Part shown: positions 34,739 to 47,300 of the stretch, in pieces | Numbering within the stretch: the first letter of the stretch is position 1 | Layout of the letters: the number at the start of each line of letters is the position of its first letter | NCBI GenBank assembly: GCA_028095005.1 | Contig: CM051460.1 | Coordinates: 187,782,742 to 187,846,741, forward strand | Length of the DNA stretch: 64,000 bases | Source: Rhynchospora pubera | Lineage: Eukaryota; Streptophyta; Magnoliopsida; Poales; Cyperaceae | Direction: 5' to 3' | Program-made: the position numbers and the translations under genes | The notes under the pieces: generated by a model | Databases searched by the model: none | What the model was told of the DNA's origin: nothing | The model's input: only the letters and a program-made list of their open reading frames with translations

Positions 34739-37521
34739 GATGCTGGGGTTTAGAGTGCTCGTAGGAATACTAGCTTTAAGTTTGAGAAAATTTGGACCAG
34801 CAAGGAGGAGTTGCTCCAAAGACTTCCCCTTTGGTGGTCTCAAGTTTCCTTAGGTTCCCATGTAGCTTCTGATTGGATCAAGAAGATCCTTCTAATAAAA
34901 TAGAAATTGAAAGGTTGGAGTAGGAATTTGGGTAGAGAAACAAGAGACAAGAAAACCTCTCTTTTGTCTTCTATTAAGGTCCTGGAGGATAAATTAGAAG
35001 ACTCTTCTTTAGTTGCTTTTGAGTTTGATCTATTTCTCCAAGCTAAGAAAAGTCTCTCTGATATTTATCAAGAGGAAGAGACTTATTGGAGACAAAGGTC
35101 TAGAATTAATTGGCTCAAGAAAGGTGATGCCAACACAAAAATTTTTCATAGATATGCTTCAGTTAGGGAATCCAAAAATGCTATTAATCATCTTTTGATT
35201 AATAATAGAGAGGATAGAGATTCAAATTCCATCAAGAATCATATTTTAGATCACTTTTCTTCTTTGTTAGGTACTCCTGCAATAGGCTGGGGTTCTCTTA
35301 AAAGAGAAGTTTGGAATGATAATGATGGTGTTAGTAGCGAAGACAACGTTCGGCTTGTTGTTCCTTTTTCTGAGCTAGAAATCAAGGCTACTATTTTTTA
35401 TATGCAGGCTGATAAAGCTCCGAGCCCGGATGGTCTCCCTATGCTTTTTTACCATAAGTTTTGGGAGGTCATTAAGAGTGATCTGATGGAGCTCTTTAAT
35501 CAGTTTTATCTTCATAACCTCAATATTTCTCTTTTCAATCGAGCTACCATTAGCTTAATTCCCAAAATAGAAAATGCTGCTACTGATTTTCGTCTTATTA
35601 GTTTAATTAATTGCATTTTCAAAATATTCTCTAAGGTTTTAGCTAATAGGTTAGCTCTTGTTCTCAACAGTGTTATTAATATCAATCAAAGTGCTTTTTT
35701 AAAAGATAGATTTATTCTGGAGGGTGTGGCAGCTGCTTAAGAGCTACTGCATTCGATTCATAGTTCCAAAGAAGAAGGAATTTTATTAAAATTGGATTTT
35801 GAAAAGGCTTTTGATAAAATCAATTGGACCTTTTTAATTCAATGTTTATTAGATAGAGGTTTTCATCCTAATTTTGTTAGATGGATAGTTCAATTACTGG
35901 TTGGTGGAAAAACAACTGTTACGGTTAATGGTAGTCTAGGTAAATTTTTTGAATGTAGAAAGGGGTTAAGGCAAGGGGACCCTATATCTCCTTATCTCTT
36001 TCTGGTGGCAACTGATGGTTTGGCTAAAATTTTGAACAATGGTATGGAGAAGGGTTATTTGGTTGGTCTGGGCCTATCCTTGAGAATGGTTTGAAATTTA
36101 TTCACCTTCAGTATGTTGATGACACTCTCCTTTTTGTCAAAGTTGATGAGTTAGTAGTAGAAAAAAATATTTTGGGCCTTGAAATCTTTTGAGGGCATCT
36201 CAGGGCTTAAGATTAATTTCTCTAAATCTGAGTTAATTCCTCTTAATATCTCTCCGGCCAAGGCTAGGAGTTTGGCTGAACTACTTAATTGTAATATTGG
36301 TAAGTTGCCTATTAAATATTTAGGAGTCCCTTTGCATTGGAGGAAACCTCTTAAACAAGATTGGTTAGTGTTAATTGATAAGATAGAAAAAAAGCTCTCC
36401 AAATGGAAAGGCAATCTTCTCTCTTTATGATGGAGATTGGTCTTAGTCAACTCGGTTTTTATCTGCTCTTCCTGTCTATTTTCTGTCTATGTTTTTATAC
36501 CATTTGTGGGTTATTAAAAAAATAAATCGAATTAGAAGTAACTTTTTATGGGGCAATTATCAGGGTTTGGGTCATAAGAAATTTTATTTGACTGCTTGGG
36601 ATTCTATTTGTACGAAAAAAGAGTTTGGTGGGTGGGAAATTGTTAATCTCCATCAATTCAATTCGGCACTAATGGGTAAATGGGCTGGAAATTTTTTTTA
36701 TAAGGATTCTCCAACTTTGTGGTTGGATTTGATCCAACTTAAGTATAAAGGTAGAGCCACCTCTACTGCCTCTTCTTATTGGAAGGCAGTCTGTTCTTTA
36801 TTCCCTATTGTAAAGATGGGGATACAATGAATTGTAGGAAATGGTGTTAATATTAGATTTTGGACAGATAAGTGGCGTGGACAATTTATTTTCTCAACTA
36901 TGTTTCCTGAATCTTTTAAGAAAACCAAAAAGCCTTTAGCCTCTTTAGCAGATGTTTAGGGCAAGGGAAGAATGAATCTTTTTCTTGCAAGAGGTGTTTC
37001 TAATATCCATAAACAAGAAAAATTAGATACTCTCTAGTGCCAGAGACAGTGCCACCTGGTTATGGCATTCTTCTAATAGTTATACTGTGAAATCGATGTA
37101 TGATTTTCTGAATAATGGAGGAGTTATTACTAGAAAATGTGATTCCATTTGGATCCTTCCAATTCCACTCAAAGTTAAGTTGTTCTTTTGGCTAGTACTT
37201 TATAACAAAGTACTAACTCAGGATAATTTGACTAAGAGGGGATGTGTAAGACTAAACAAGTGTTATTTATGTAATTTGTTGGAATTCGTAGACCATTTAT
37301 TCCTTCATTGTAAGGAAATTAGTAGTTTTTGGTCTTTCTTTAATATTAATAATGGTAGGATCTTGCATGTCAATTTTACTTGCTTAATTGACTTCTGGAG
37401 ATATTGGTTAAGTTTGAATAAAACTGATAAAATCTTTCTAGGTTCTATGTTTGCTATTAGCTGTTGGCTTATGTGGCATTTTAGGAATGGTATTTATTTT
37501 AGTAATAAGGAGCCGCGGTAG
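34739..37521 (+). pseudogene. LINE ORF2 remnant (reverse transcriptase, zf-RVT)
   Basis: In order: the pre-RT linker (YWRQRSRINWLKKGDANTKI), RT blocks ADKAPSPDGLPMLFY, LDFEKAFDKINW, GLRQGDPISPYLFLVATD and the catalytic YVDD at 36112-36123, then SGLKINFSKSEL, LPIKYLGVPL, and zf-RVT (LKVKLFFWLV, CYLCN, DHLFLHC) near 37150-37340. The frame is broken by TAG at about 34901, TAA at 35738, a frameshift near 36090, TGA near 36428, further stops near 36830-37040, and the end at 37521. No RNase H is evident. Confidence 0.85.
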
Positions 37522-37889
37522 CTTAGTTGCTATAACTTACCAAATCTTTAATCTCTACTTCACTTGGACAAGTAACCGTTCTGGACTTGAGACAAGCTTT
37601 GTGCAGTTTAATTCAGGGCAAGCTAATGCTGGGGTGACTCTCCGAAACATAGTGAATTCGGGGCCTGGTGAAGACGGGCACTTCTCGCACGCATCAGTCT
37701 ACTGCTAATTAGTTATTGTAGTAGTGCTGTTTGAATTATGTAGCTTGCTTTTATTTGTTTTTTGTCTCCAGTTTGATATGGTTTATGTTTTGTGGAACCT
37801 TTTTTTTGATAGGTTGTATCAACTCTTTTTTACTTTTAAATATTGGGCCCCAGTTTTGGGAGCTTTCAAAAAAAAAATGATCAACCAAA

Positions 37890-38180
37890 TTATACCTGTG
37901 CACAGACACTGTATGCAAATAAGCCTAATGGAACACCTCACTTAATCAAGAAATGATGAAATTGATGGTTTACTTAATCACTTTAGCACTCAAATACTGG
38001 TACTTGACTTGCTTTGTGCATCATGATTTCAATAGATTACACTATATAAGCTACCAGAGTAATATGTGCTTGGATTAGCCATATAGTATTGGACCAATAG
38101 TGACAAGGCACATTCATTGACTTGTAATATGCTTAGAATAAAAAATTAAACTCTCTTTACTTTGAATTTTGTTTCACTTG
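37890..38180. other. Short AT-rich intergenic stretch
   Basis: Nothing recognisable lies between the LINE target duplication and the next MITE. Confidence 0.4.
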
Positions 38181-38399
38181 GGTGTGTTTGGATGAGCCAA
38201 GAATAAGGAATAAGAATAAAAAATTTCGGTATGCGTGCTTATTCAAATTCCTTATTTTTATACCATGGTTTTGTTAGTATAGGAATAAGGGCCCAAATTC
38301 TTTATTCTTGTGTTGTTTGGATTGCACAAAAATAAGAATAAACACGCATACCAAAATTTTTTATTCTTATTTCTTATTCAAGACTTATCCAAACACACC
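38181..38399. mobile_element. Tourist-like MITE
   Basis: Ends are GGTGTGTTTGGATGAG and CTTATCCAAACACACC, with inner arms rich in GAATAAG and CTTATTC. The flanking triplets (TTG and TTA) are not identical, so the target duplication has decayed or the limits are off by a base. Confidence 0.65.
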
Positions 38400-38420
38400 T
38401 TATAGATTAAGTGGAACATA

Positions 38421-38577
38421 GGGTGTGTTTGGATGAGAGAAGAAGAAGAGGAAGAAGGAAGATGGGAAGAAAAAAAATTATAAACAATTCAAACTCTTCA
38501 CAAAGTTACACACTTCCCAATACTTCTTCCCACTTCTTCCCTTCTTCCCTTCTTCCCACACCTATCCAAACGCACCC
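38421..38577. mobile_element. Tourist-like MITE (TSD ATA)
   Basis: Ends are GGGTGTGTTTGGATGAG and TATCCAAACGCACCC with ATA on both sides. It lies only about 20 bp from the preceding related element. Confidence 0.7.
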
Positions 38578-38884
38578 ATAAAGAGGAGAAAAGGACGTAA
38601 GCTCTAGAAGTCTTTTGGCAGTAGTTGCTCCAAATTTAATGTAAGCATTCACTTCCATTCTTCTTTTTAGTTAGTATCATTACATAATTTTAATTTTGAT
38701 CATGATGAAATAATTTATTAAGTTATGCATATTCATACGATTAGGTGGATACTTATGCAGTGATTGAGAAAAAAAAAATGGATGGTACGGTCAAGATGTC
38801 TTGTGTGAAAACGTATGAATGAATGCATGCTGTGATTGTAATGCGAAGCGGCTAAAGGTGCCATGTTCTAATAATTTAATTTTA

Positions 38885-39765
38885 TGGCTCAATTTTTTTG
38901 TATATCCTCCAATTCTTTTTTATTTATTTATTTTTTTTATTCTCTTGTGTATTTCTTATTTGCCACTAAATTCTTCTAAATGATGATCATACTGAAAAAG
39001 ACAGAAATACCCTTATATCATTTTTCGTTTTCCCTTTTTTTTTCTCTTCCTTGCTCCAGGATATTTTCTCGCCTATGTCTCGTATTATTTCTTCTTGCAA
39101 CCGCACAATTGTGCCAAAAATTTGTCTATTAATTTGGCAAAAGCCAACGATTTCAATCAGAATCCTAAGTTGAGAATTAATATGTTACCAACTCCCATGT
39201 TGATTTCAATCAGAAACCCATGTTGATTAATTAGCACCAAAGCTGCCCTCTGTATGGTATCTGACAACTTAAATTTGCACAATTTATGAAAATCTTTAGG
39301 TTCTTTTTAAGTACAAGAACATACTAATTACATAAACAAGCACACTTAATTAGACATTACAATAAGGGGAAGACTTGAAGCAATGTCAGGGCTTACAACA
39401 TTCGAGTTTTCTCAAATAGAATTGCAATGCTGGTACTAGTACATATATGGTCGATTACAATTACATTTTACCTGCTTGTCATATTGGCCTAATGAGGGAA
39501 AATGAAATGATAGGATGTTTTAGCAGGAAAATATCCTGAGGAAGGAAGGAAAAAACGAGGGAAGACGAAAAATGATATAGGGGTATTTCTATCTTTTTAG
39601 AATTAATTTTCAGTTGTTTGCATATATAGTTGATTATATATGGTTAAATTGAAGGGCAAATAAATAATCATTTGCAAAAATTTAGTGACAAATAAAAAAT
39701 ACACAAGAGTACATGAAAAAATAAATAAATAGAAAAAAGTTGGAGGGTATAAAAAAATTAAGCCA
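38885..39765. mobile_element. Large foldback element, about 880 bp
   Basis: The arms of about 190-240 bp (38885-39075 and 39530-39765) are reverse complements. Matches include CTCTTGTGTATTT with AAATACACAAGAG, AGAAATACCC with GGGTATTTCT, and CAGGATATTTTC with GAAAATATCCTG. The 450-bp centre is non-coding. Confidence 0.75.
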
Positions 39766-40116
39766 ATTTAAGGCTTAACTAATTACTCTTCCCTGGCTAC
39801 GGTAACTATGGTTATTACTGATCCGGTGACCCAAAAATCCAAATAGACCATGTCGATGTACACCGTACTTTCCAAGATAGCAGCCAATAATATCGGCGCA
39901 GGGGAACCGTTTCTGCTACCGCGTGCACCTCTCAATCGACCACGTGTCCCCCTAAAGCCGTCTCACGCATCTTCTCTTTTCTAGAAGAACACATAATTGC
40001 TCGCACTAACCAAAACTAGTGCGCTAGATTTTGAATTCAATTTAAATAAGGGGGAAAAAACCGAAGAGACGCATCTAGAGAAACCATCATTTCATTTCTC
40101 TTCTCTTTGCCAAAAA
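39766..40116 (+). promoter_or_regulatory. Upstream region of the small gene
   Basis: This region lies immediately 5' of the ORF at 40117. It contains CACGTGTCC near 39941, which includes a CACGTG G-box core. The transcription start cannot be placed. Confidence 0.35.
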
Positions 40117-40560
40117 ATGGAGTCGATTTCACGTTTGGCTTGCGCGCGCAACTCTCCGTTGTTCCTCCGCTCTAGGGTTATTAACCCTCGTCCGTCGATT
40201 CTGTCGCGAGTTTCGATCGGACGAGTGAGATCGCACAACACCAACATGATCAAGCCACAGAAGAGGGAGCGCCGGAGCAAGAACTGGATGCGGTGGGAGG
40301 ATCTTTCGGGTTTGGATGGGAACGAGGAGGTTGAGGAGGATCCGATGTCCGATGAGGAGTTGGAAGGTCCGATATCTGATGAGGAGTTGGCGGAGGAGTT
40401 GGAGGAGATGGAGAAGGAAGCGATCGAAGGCCTCGATGATGGCCGTGAGCCGTCTGATTATGATCGTAGGTCTCAGATGTTTGACGAGAGCTCTAGGGCT
40501 TTCAAGGTCTTGAAGGAGAAGAGTGAGAATGGTAGCACTGGTGGTGACAATAGTTCGTAA
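40117..40560 (+). CDS. Small conserved-looking protein of unknown function, 147 aa
   Basis: Single exon. The chosen start is MESISRLACARN at 40117. An in-frame ATG at 39997 would add 40 residues that look like translated leader (ALDFEFNLNKGEKTEE), with frame openness but no targeting character. Residues 1-45 are rich in Arg and Ser with no acidic residue after Glu2, like a mitochondrial or plastid presequence. Then comes a basic segment (KPQKRERRSKNWMRWEDL) and a highly acidic middle with an internal near-repeat DPMSDEELEG / GPISDEELAE. A Ser-rich tail follows. I do not recognise the family. The gene converges on SHPRH with about 765 bp between stop codons. Confidence 0.7.
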   Translation: MESISRLACARNSPLFLRSRVINPRPSILSRVSIGRVRSHNTNMIKPQKRERRSKNWMRWEDLSGLDGNEEVEEDPMSDEELEGPISDEELAEELEEMEKEAIEGLDDGREPSDYDRRSQMFDESSRAFKVLKEKSENGSTGGDNSS

Positions 40561-41324
40561 ATTGGTATTAGAGCACATGTTGAAAGCTTGCGTTTCTTGA
40601 TTTTATTGTGTTTCTGTGCTTTTTGTTTCATCATGCAAATTCAGTAAACATTTGCATTGCTGTTTGAACGCAAGCTACTTTAGTTTTTAGTTTTTTTTTT
40701 TTAATATGAAGATTCTACAATTTAGTGTTCTTTAGGGGTTAATGTTGTAAAATTGAACATGAGTCGTTTCTCCAAAGAAAATGATCATGAATGTCTGCAT
40801 CACTGAATGTGTATGAACAACGATTATGCTGGTTTTTCTGGTAGAATTGATTGTGAGTGGTTTTCTCAACTTATATGGAGAAATTTATGGGAAGGCAACA
40901 CTTGCTGTTGTTGTTTCAAAGAACAGAAACATGATTCTTGTATTCAGACCAGTTATGTCAAAGAATTTGATTTTTAATTTCAATACTGAAAGCAAAACTC
41001 AGTTGATAATTTATTCCCACATGGACCAAAGTGATCTGCTATTCTCCAATGTTGAACCATCTAAGCAACTTCAACCTAAAAAAAAAAAAGGACTATCAAA
41101 GCCTCTGTAGAAAATATAAAAAAATATAATCGAACGATCTCTGACAGGCTAAAGTTTCCTAAGAGAAACTACAAAATAGTACAACACAAAGAGCATATTT
41201 ACATATTGTCTGTCTACAGTCCTCCGTTAAATGAAACAAGGAAAAAAAAACTGAAGTATAAACAGTCACCGCCGCCCCCCCCCCCCCAACAAATGCAATT
41301 GCCTTGTAATAAATAATTAACAAA
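40561..41324. other. Intergenic region between two converging genes
   Basis: It holds the 3' UTRs of the small gene (plus strand) and SHPRH (minus strand). There are A-rich runs near 41079-41088 and a run of 13 C at 41275-41287. An ORF at 40826-41110 has no coding character. Confidence 0.5.
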
Positions 41325-44300
41325 TTAGCTGTTAGAACCCTCAAGAAATCTCCTCTCAGCAGCTCGCCCTGCTGCAACAGATGGTGGTAAATGGCGCAAG
41401 CTCTCGCCTTCATTTTCTTCTCCTTCTATAGTTTCACCTACCACTTTGATAGGAAACAGGGACTCCACATCTCTCAGTGTCAGAACAGGCTCATCTTTCA
41501 GATTCTTAGTTTTTCGGTTCAAGGTCGAACAATTGCCTCTGCTCCTATTCAGCTTGTAAATGCTCTCTTCAATTGTGCCCTTTACCTAATAACAAGAATA
41601 AGAAAATGCAAAAAAAAAAGGATTAGAGAATAGGACCCAAATCGATGACCCAAACTGGGTCTAACCCAAGAAGAAAACAATTGTTCTAACATGAACCAGG
41701 GCAACCTGTGAGGCTGTGACTCAGAAGACCTGAAACCAGATGACTTTAATTATTGGACCTGAACTCTATACATGCTGCAAAAACCAAATGACTTCAATTA
41801 TTGGACCCAAGAAGTTTGAAACCAAATGACTAGCTGTTTCGCGCATTTAGCTACAGGTACAGACCAACAGGTCAATAATCCTTGAAATAGATGATAACTA
41901 AAAACACTACATGCACAGAAATTACAGTCAATTATCTTTAAAGAAGACTAGAAAGATAACTAAAACATTTCATTTGACATACCATAAAACGATGAATGAA
42001 AGTCCTATGTTCCTGTCCAACACGATGCACCCGGCTTATAGCCTGTGCCTCTGCACCAGGGTTTAGTAATGGCTCAATGAGAATAACATGTTGTGCTTCC
42101 AACAAATTAAGCCCATTTGCACCGTGCTGAATTAGCATCAGAAGGACTTGAACTGGTCTTACATTTGTCGGTTTGCGTTTTGACTTGTCTCCTTGACCAA
42201 CACCTTGTTGTCCTTTAAATTTTGCAATTGCTACTTGTGCTTTCCTGCAGTAAGGAAAATATTCTCATAAGATTCATATCGAAAGACATTGAAAAGCGGA
42301 AAATTTTTTAAAAAGACGGTGTTCTGGCTGTCAGACTGTATAATTTCTTGGGAAAAAAAGAAGTAACATGTATTGCAAAAATACTCAGGCCAAAAAGTAC
42401 ATATATTATCTATATATCTGTCATAAGTACTTGCAAGTTAATTATTTGAAATGAATAAACAAGAGAACTAAACCTTCCGCCTTTCATTCGTACATAATGG
42501 ACACTGTTCACGAGCAAAGCATGCTCCAGCACATCAAGAACATCGTTCCAGCTGGAGAAAACCAGGACTCTTGCATCTTCATCAGCCGAAGTCAGCCACA
42601 GTATTCTCCTCATGACTGCCTCAATCTTTATAAGAATTAAAGCACCCATTGTCAAATCCTCTCTATGTAAATCCAAGAGCCAACCAAAAAAATATGAGAC
42701 CAGATGAGAACCTTGGTTCCGTAGGAGCCTCTGACCACAACTAAACTCTCTGGGCCCTCATCAGCTTGGCAGGGACCTGCCTTTTCTAAATCGCTACCAA
42801 CGCTAACACTTGGTTTCTCTGCAACATATGCAATGTCATTGAAATCTGTGCGCTGCCGGCATGTGGGGCACATTATCCACTTTCTATCTGACCTGCTGAA
42901 ATAAGGAGCAGCTTGTTCTGACATTTGAAGACAACCTGTGTACAATTATGCAAATCTACCATATTAGAACAAGATGTCTCATAACAGGACCAAAAAAAGT
43001 GGTATGCAATAACTCACACTTGCAACACAAGAAATGGCCGCATTGAAACACCATTTTTCGATCAGAAAACTTCTCACGGCAAATCGGGCATGGTTCTTCA
43101 GTAGTTTCAGCCTTTGATTCTTCCTTAACAGGGGTGGAAGGTTCTAGATCAGTCACATCTTCAGTGCCAGGGGTCAATGCGAGTTTCCCTGGCTGTGTCC
43201 TCTGATTGCACTGCACCAAGCCCTGTTCGAAGTCACAAACGGAACAAAATCATTGCAACTATTGATTTGTAGCATGCTATCAACTTATATGAACTTAAAT
43301 GTAAAATATACAAAAAAAAAGAAGCATCAGCCCATTTCCTGTCCCTTCAATGAAGAGGGACTCCTCAGGAACTTCCAGTTTACTGAAGAGTAAAATATAA
43401 TATCCAGATCTCCCTAGAATTTGTAAAAAATGAGGCTTGATACTTATCTAACTTCTTACTTTGAAAAGAGAAAAAACAGAGGCATTTTGTTGCAAACAAT
43501 TACCAAGCATGACGGATAAACAAAAAAAGTAAAAATAAAAAATTTAAAAAAGAATAAACAACCTTCAAATAACGGAGTTGTCCCTTAATGCGGTGCAGAG
43601 CAGGCAAAGCCAAGAACTTATCACTTGAAAATTGCAGATTGAGTTGGACCAGCTCCTCTCTGGCAAGAATATTAACTTCACTTGGTTCATCTTCACTCTC
43701 TTTTAAACGGAGCCTGGAGGTAGACATTTTAATTTCGTCATGAGCCCGCAAAAACTGAGCCTGGGTGATTGATAGCATTCTTGCTTGACTAAATTCCTTC
43801 CTCAACATCTGAAGGACACAGCCAAAATTGTTAGTTCTGATAAAACTTACAAACATGTGAATAAAGTAAAGACACGTACTTCAAAAAGACGCAATTGCAT
43901 TTTAGCACTAGCTGCTTCTTGTCTGCCCAGTGCTGTTTTTGAATGTGTCTTAATGACTTTTAACATTGTCTCGACTGTAGATGGATGTCTATAAACCTGT
44001 CCAAATTACAATAAAAAAAAAACAGTTAAGAAGATACAAAACCACATCAAAAGACTCAGATACTTTTAAGCTTTGTAATATCAAAAAAATTACTAGCACC
44101 TATTTTGTAAAATAAGAGGGATGCTATTCGCAAATACATTGTTAAAAGTCAGGATGCATCTAGCAAATGCATCCTCATAATCAGAATCTTCATTGTAAAA
44201 ATTTTATTGTGAACAGCTTAAAAGCAATGCAAGACCCACCCGGCTGGTGATTCTCATTAAATTTTGACTCTGCATATAACAAGTCAGTTTTTTTCTCTCT

Positions 44301-47300
44301 TTGCACTTTGCTTTTTTTAAGATCTGTGTTTACATTAAAATAGCAGAGGCTTCACGAATCAGCATGGGCCAAATCATTACAGAGACACACGCACACAAAG
44401 AGACCTGTATATTTTCTCTTGCAAATCTCATGTTATTATTCATGTCACCAGACTCAGATTCATCTGTGGTTTTCTTATTTCGAAAGAAGTGATTTAGCTC
44501 GTCTTTTCTCTTTTGCATATCTAGCGCCTCCTCAGCAGATGCAATGACACTATCACTATGTGACTTCTTTACCAAAAATAACCTCGCCTCATACTCCTAT
44601 AAATATATCAAAGACAATAAAAAAATTGAGAAAAACAATTAAGTCAGTAAGAAGAATAAAGATAATAAGGAAAAAAAAAAACTGACCCGAAATAGTTCAT
44701 CCATTTCACATTGGATGCACAAGGAACCATTTCCATCATAACATTTGGGGCAGTATCTCTGCCGCTCGATTTCCTCATCTTTGGGGTTTCCAACAGTTTC
44801 GTCAACCTCGAACAGGCGATCCATCACTTTCTGACGAGATTTGTGAAGAGAGTCGATTAAAGTTTGGATAATGTACTTTAAGCCACCGATGGTTTTGATT
44901 CTTGATGAAGGGCAAAAATAGGAAAAGGAACTATCAGTTGTCTGTTTCCTTAGACAGAAATTCAATAAAGAATAGTGTTATACTCGTATGCCTGACAACC
45001 TGCCAAACATAGCCCTCTTACCCCCAGGTTACCTTCTAAAAATTAAAAGAAAAAGAAAAAAAGAAAAGAAAGAAAGAGTAGTAACACAAAACAAGGTTCG
45101 CCAATTCTCTGTCCCACGAAATCTCAATTATCTAGTACACTGCAGCAAAAGCAGAAACACTTTTATGCACCTAAATACATAAGAAAGTCATTTTAATCTT
45201 CAATGTCCATTATATTTACCATGGAAGGAGAAAATTTAACCAATTCAAGTCCATTCTTAGCCTATATGAAGTTCTAAATGAAAATGAGTTCTTTGCATCA
45301 TAGCCTGATATAATCAGATGTATGCTGCAGAGCCATAGATATACCAGACATACCAAGATCTAGTATTCATCTAGTGTAAACAAGAAACAACCAACCCTAA
45401 ACCCAAACCCTAAAAAGTAAACAATGTTCAGAAACACATGTTCCCGATAATATATTGGAATTTTAGCCAGCAGAAAATATTTTCAAGCAGTTCACGGCAG
45501 AATTCTCTTTTCCTCGTATTATTTTTGCTGACATTCTCACCCAAATCCCAAAACCATAAGAAAGAAGTATTCCATCTGGACTGAATTTCTATTCCTGTAG
45601 CATCTTCCTCTCATAAAATCACTCTAATGAACATTCTCGGGATAATGGAAAGGGTGGAAGGGACAAATGAAAGGAAATGATGTGAGATTATATATTATCT
45701 ATAAAAGAGGGATTACATATTTATCTATAAACCTGCAGCATGTCAACAATCAAAATATCAGATGTATCCCTGCAATAATGTATGTACATTCTATATCACT
45801 AGAAGGCTTAAGAGTATATCGTATATTAGATACTGAGAACCCCCAATTCTAATTTCATCCCGAAGGTGTCTAACCTCTCTAATTGATCCCGAGGATGTCT
45901 GACCTCTTCCTCGCTGATACCAAGTCAGGACAAAAAGAACAGTTTGGACATTGAAGGACTAGCAGGAGCCTATCAGACATTTTCAATATTACAGAAATAT
46001 TCAAGAGACATTTCTCATATCATGGAGAAATAATTACAGTTCAATGTTTTACAGGGGCATCCAGGGGTTATACAGTAAGAGGACACAACTATATAAGTAA
46101 GGGTAGAAAATTCAAATTCTTACCTAGAAGATACTCTAGCAGAGCCTAAGCCGTTGGTGCTCCTGGTGACATTTTGTTCAATTTTTCTGAGTAGTTCCTC
46201 CATCGAATCCTTGTTTTTCTCTATGCAATCAAGCGCGTGCAGCCACCAATTAGCATTATGATTATTTAGCTCCTTTGAGATCTTAGAAACCTGCGTACCA
46301 ACACTAAGTCAACATAAAACATGATAAACAAGAAAATAATAGTACAAAGTTACAATTTTAAATATTGGCTACCTGTTCAAATGAAGTTCTGAACTCCAAT
46401 TGTGATAAAGAAAGCTTCGAGCCAAATGTGGAAAGATGCTTCTCTACAATCATCTCACAAGCCCTTTTCATGCACTCATCAGAACAACATTTAGTTGGTG
46501 AGTGACTTTTCGCATCAGATTCCAAGCACTCTGCGCTGCCATCATCATTGTTGGCTTCTTGTGATGTGCCATTTTCTTCCATCCCAATGTTGTTGGTTTT
46601 ATACTCGTCTATTTTCCTGCGCTTTATGTTTTGTCTATCGAATTTGCCAGCATCAGTCTCCTTCCTTTTTCCATTGACTACATCTTCATCACAATTTTGC
46701 TTCTCCATCAGAGGGCATTTGGGTAAATACTCAGGGGAGCTCCTGAGCAACTCAGAGAGGTTATGATTAATGTGAAGACTCAACAAGGGATCAACGCCAA
46801 AATCACCAAGATGCTCATCTGCTAAAGACAATGCTTCTTTATACAATGACATGGCATGTGTCTTGTCTTCTTCAATAATGGCTATTCCAGCTAGGCCATT
46901 CAAAGCCACGACAACCTTTCTGAGCTCCTCTTCCCCTTCAATTTTGGCCTTACCAATAAGTACCTGCATAAAAGATCTTGCAAGTGAGTTCAGGTGTCAA
47001 AGGATAAGTGAAACAAAACTGAAGACCCTGGCTTGTACACCCAAAAACCCTGTGTAAAAGTGGTTACAGAAGCATTTTGAGAAAGATCATCAAATAGTAT
47101 ACAGTATTTGCAAGGAAGTTCTCCACAAGTAGGATTTCAAATACTTTGCTTACCTTGCAACAAGGATCTAGCCACAAAACAAGCTTAAAGTTACTTTTGT
47201 TGTATTTGTTGCATTCTAATATTAAGCTCACATTCTCACTCGTAAGCAGTATTGTTAATTTTTTATTGAACATTCATTTCCATCACATTTATCTCTAAGT

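Larger units (their letters stand above)
32593..37875 (+). mobile_element. L1-type LINE with 14-bp target duplication
   Basis: The element is bounded by AATGATCAACCAAA at 32579-32592 and again at 37876-37889, directly after an A-rich tail. This fits target-primed insertion by a non-LTR element. It carries an ORF1 with a zinc knuckle and an ORF2 with reverse transcriptase and a zf-RVT domain. The ORF2 endonuclease is absent; unrelated sequence of about 850 bp occupies its place. ORF2 has several stops and frameshifts, so the element is dead. Confidence 0.85.

Noticed and set aside
40129..40578. 149-codon ORF on the minus strand opposite the small gene
   Set aside because: It is a mirror of the plus-strand gene. 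Its Leu/Arg-rich product is the usual antisense shadow of acidic codons.
40826..41110. 94-codon ORF downstream of the small gene
   Set aside because: It lies in the 3' UTR region, lacks domain signals and contains a poly-Lys run from an A tract.
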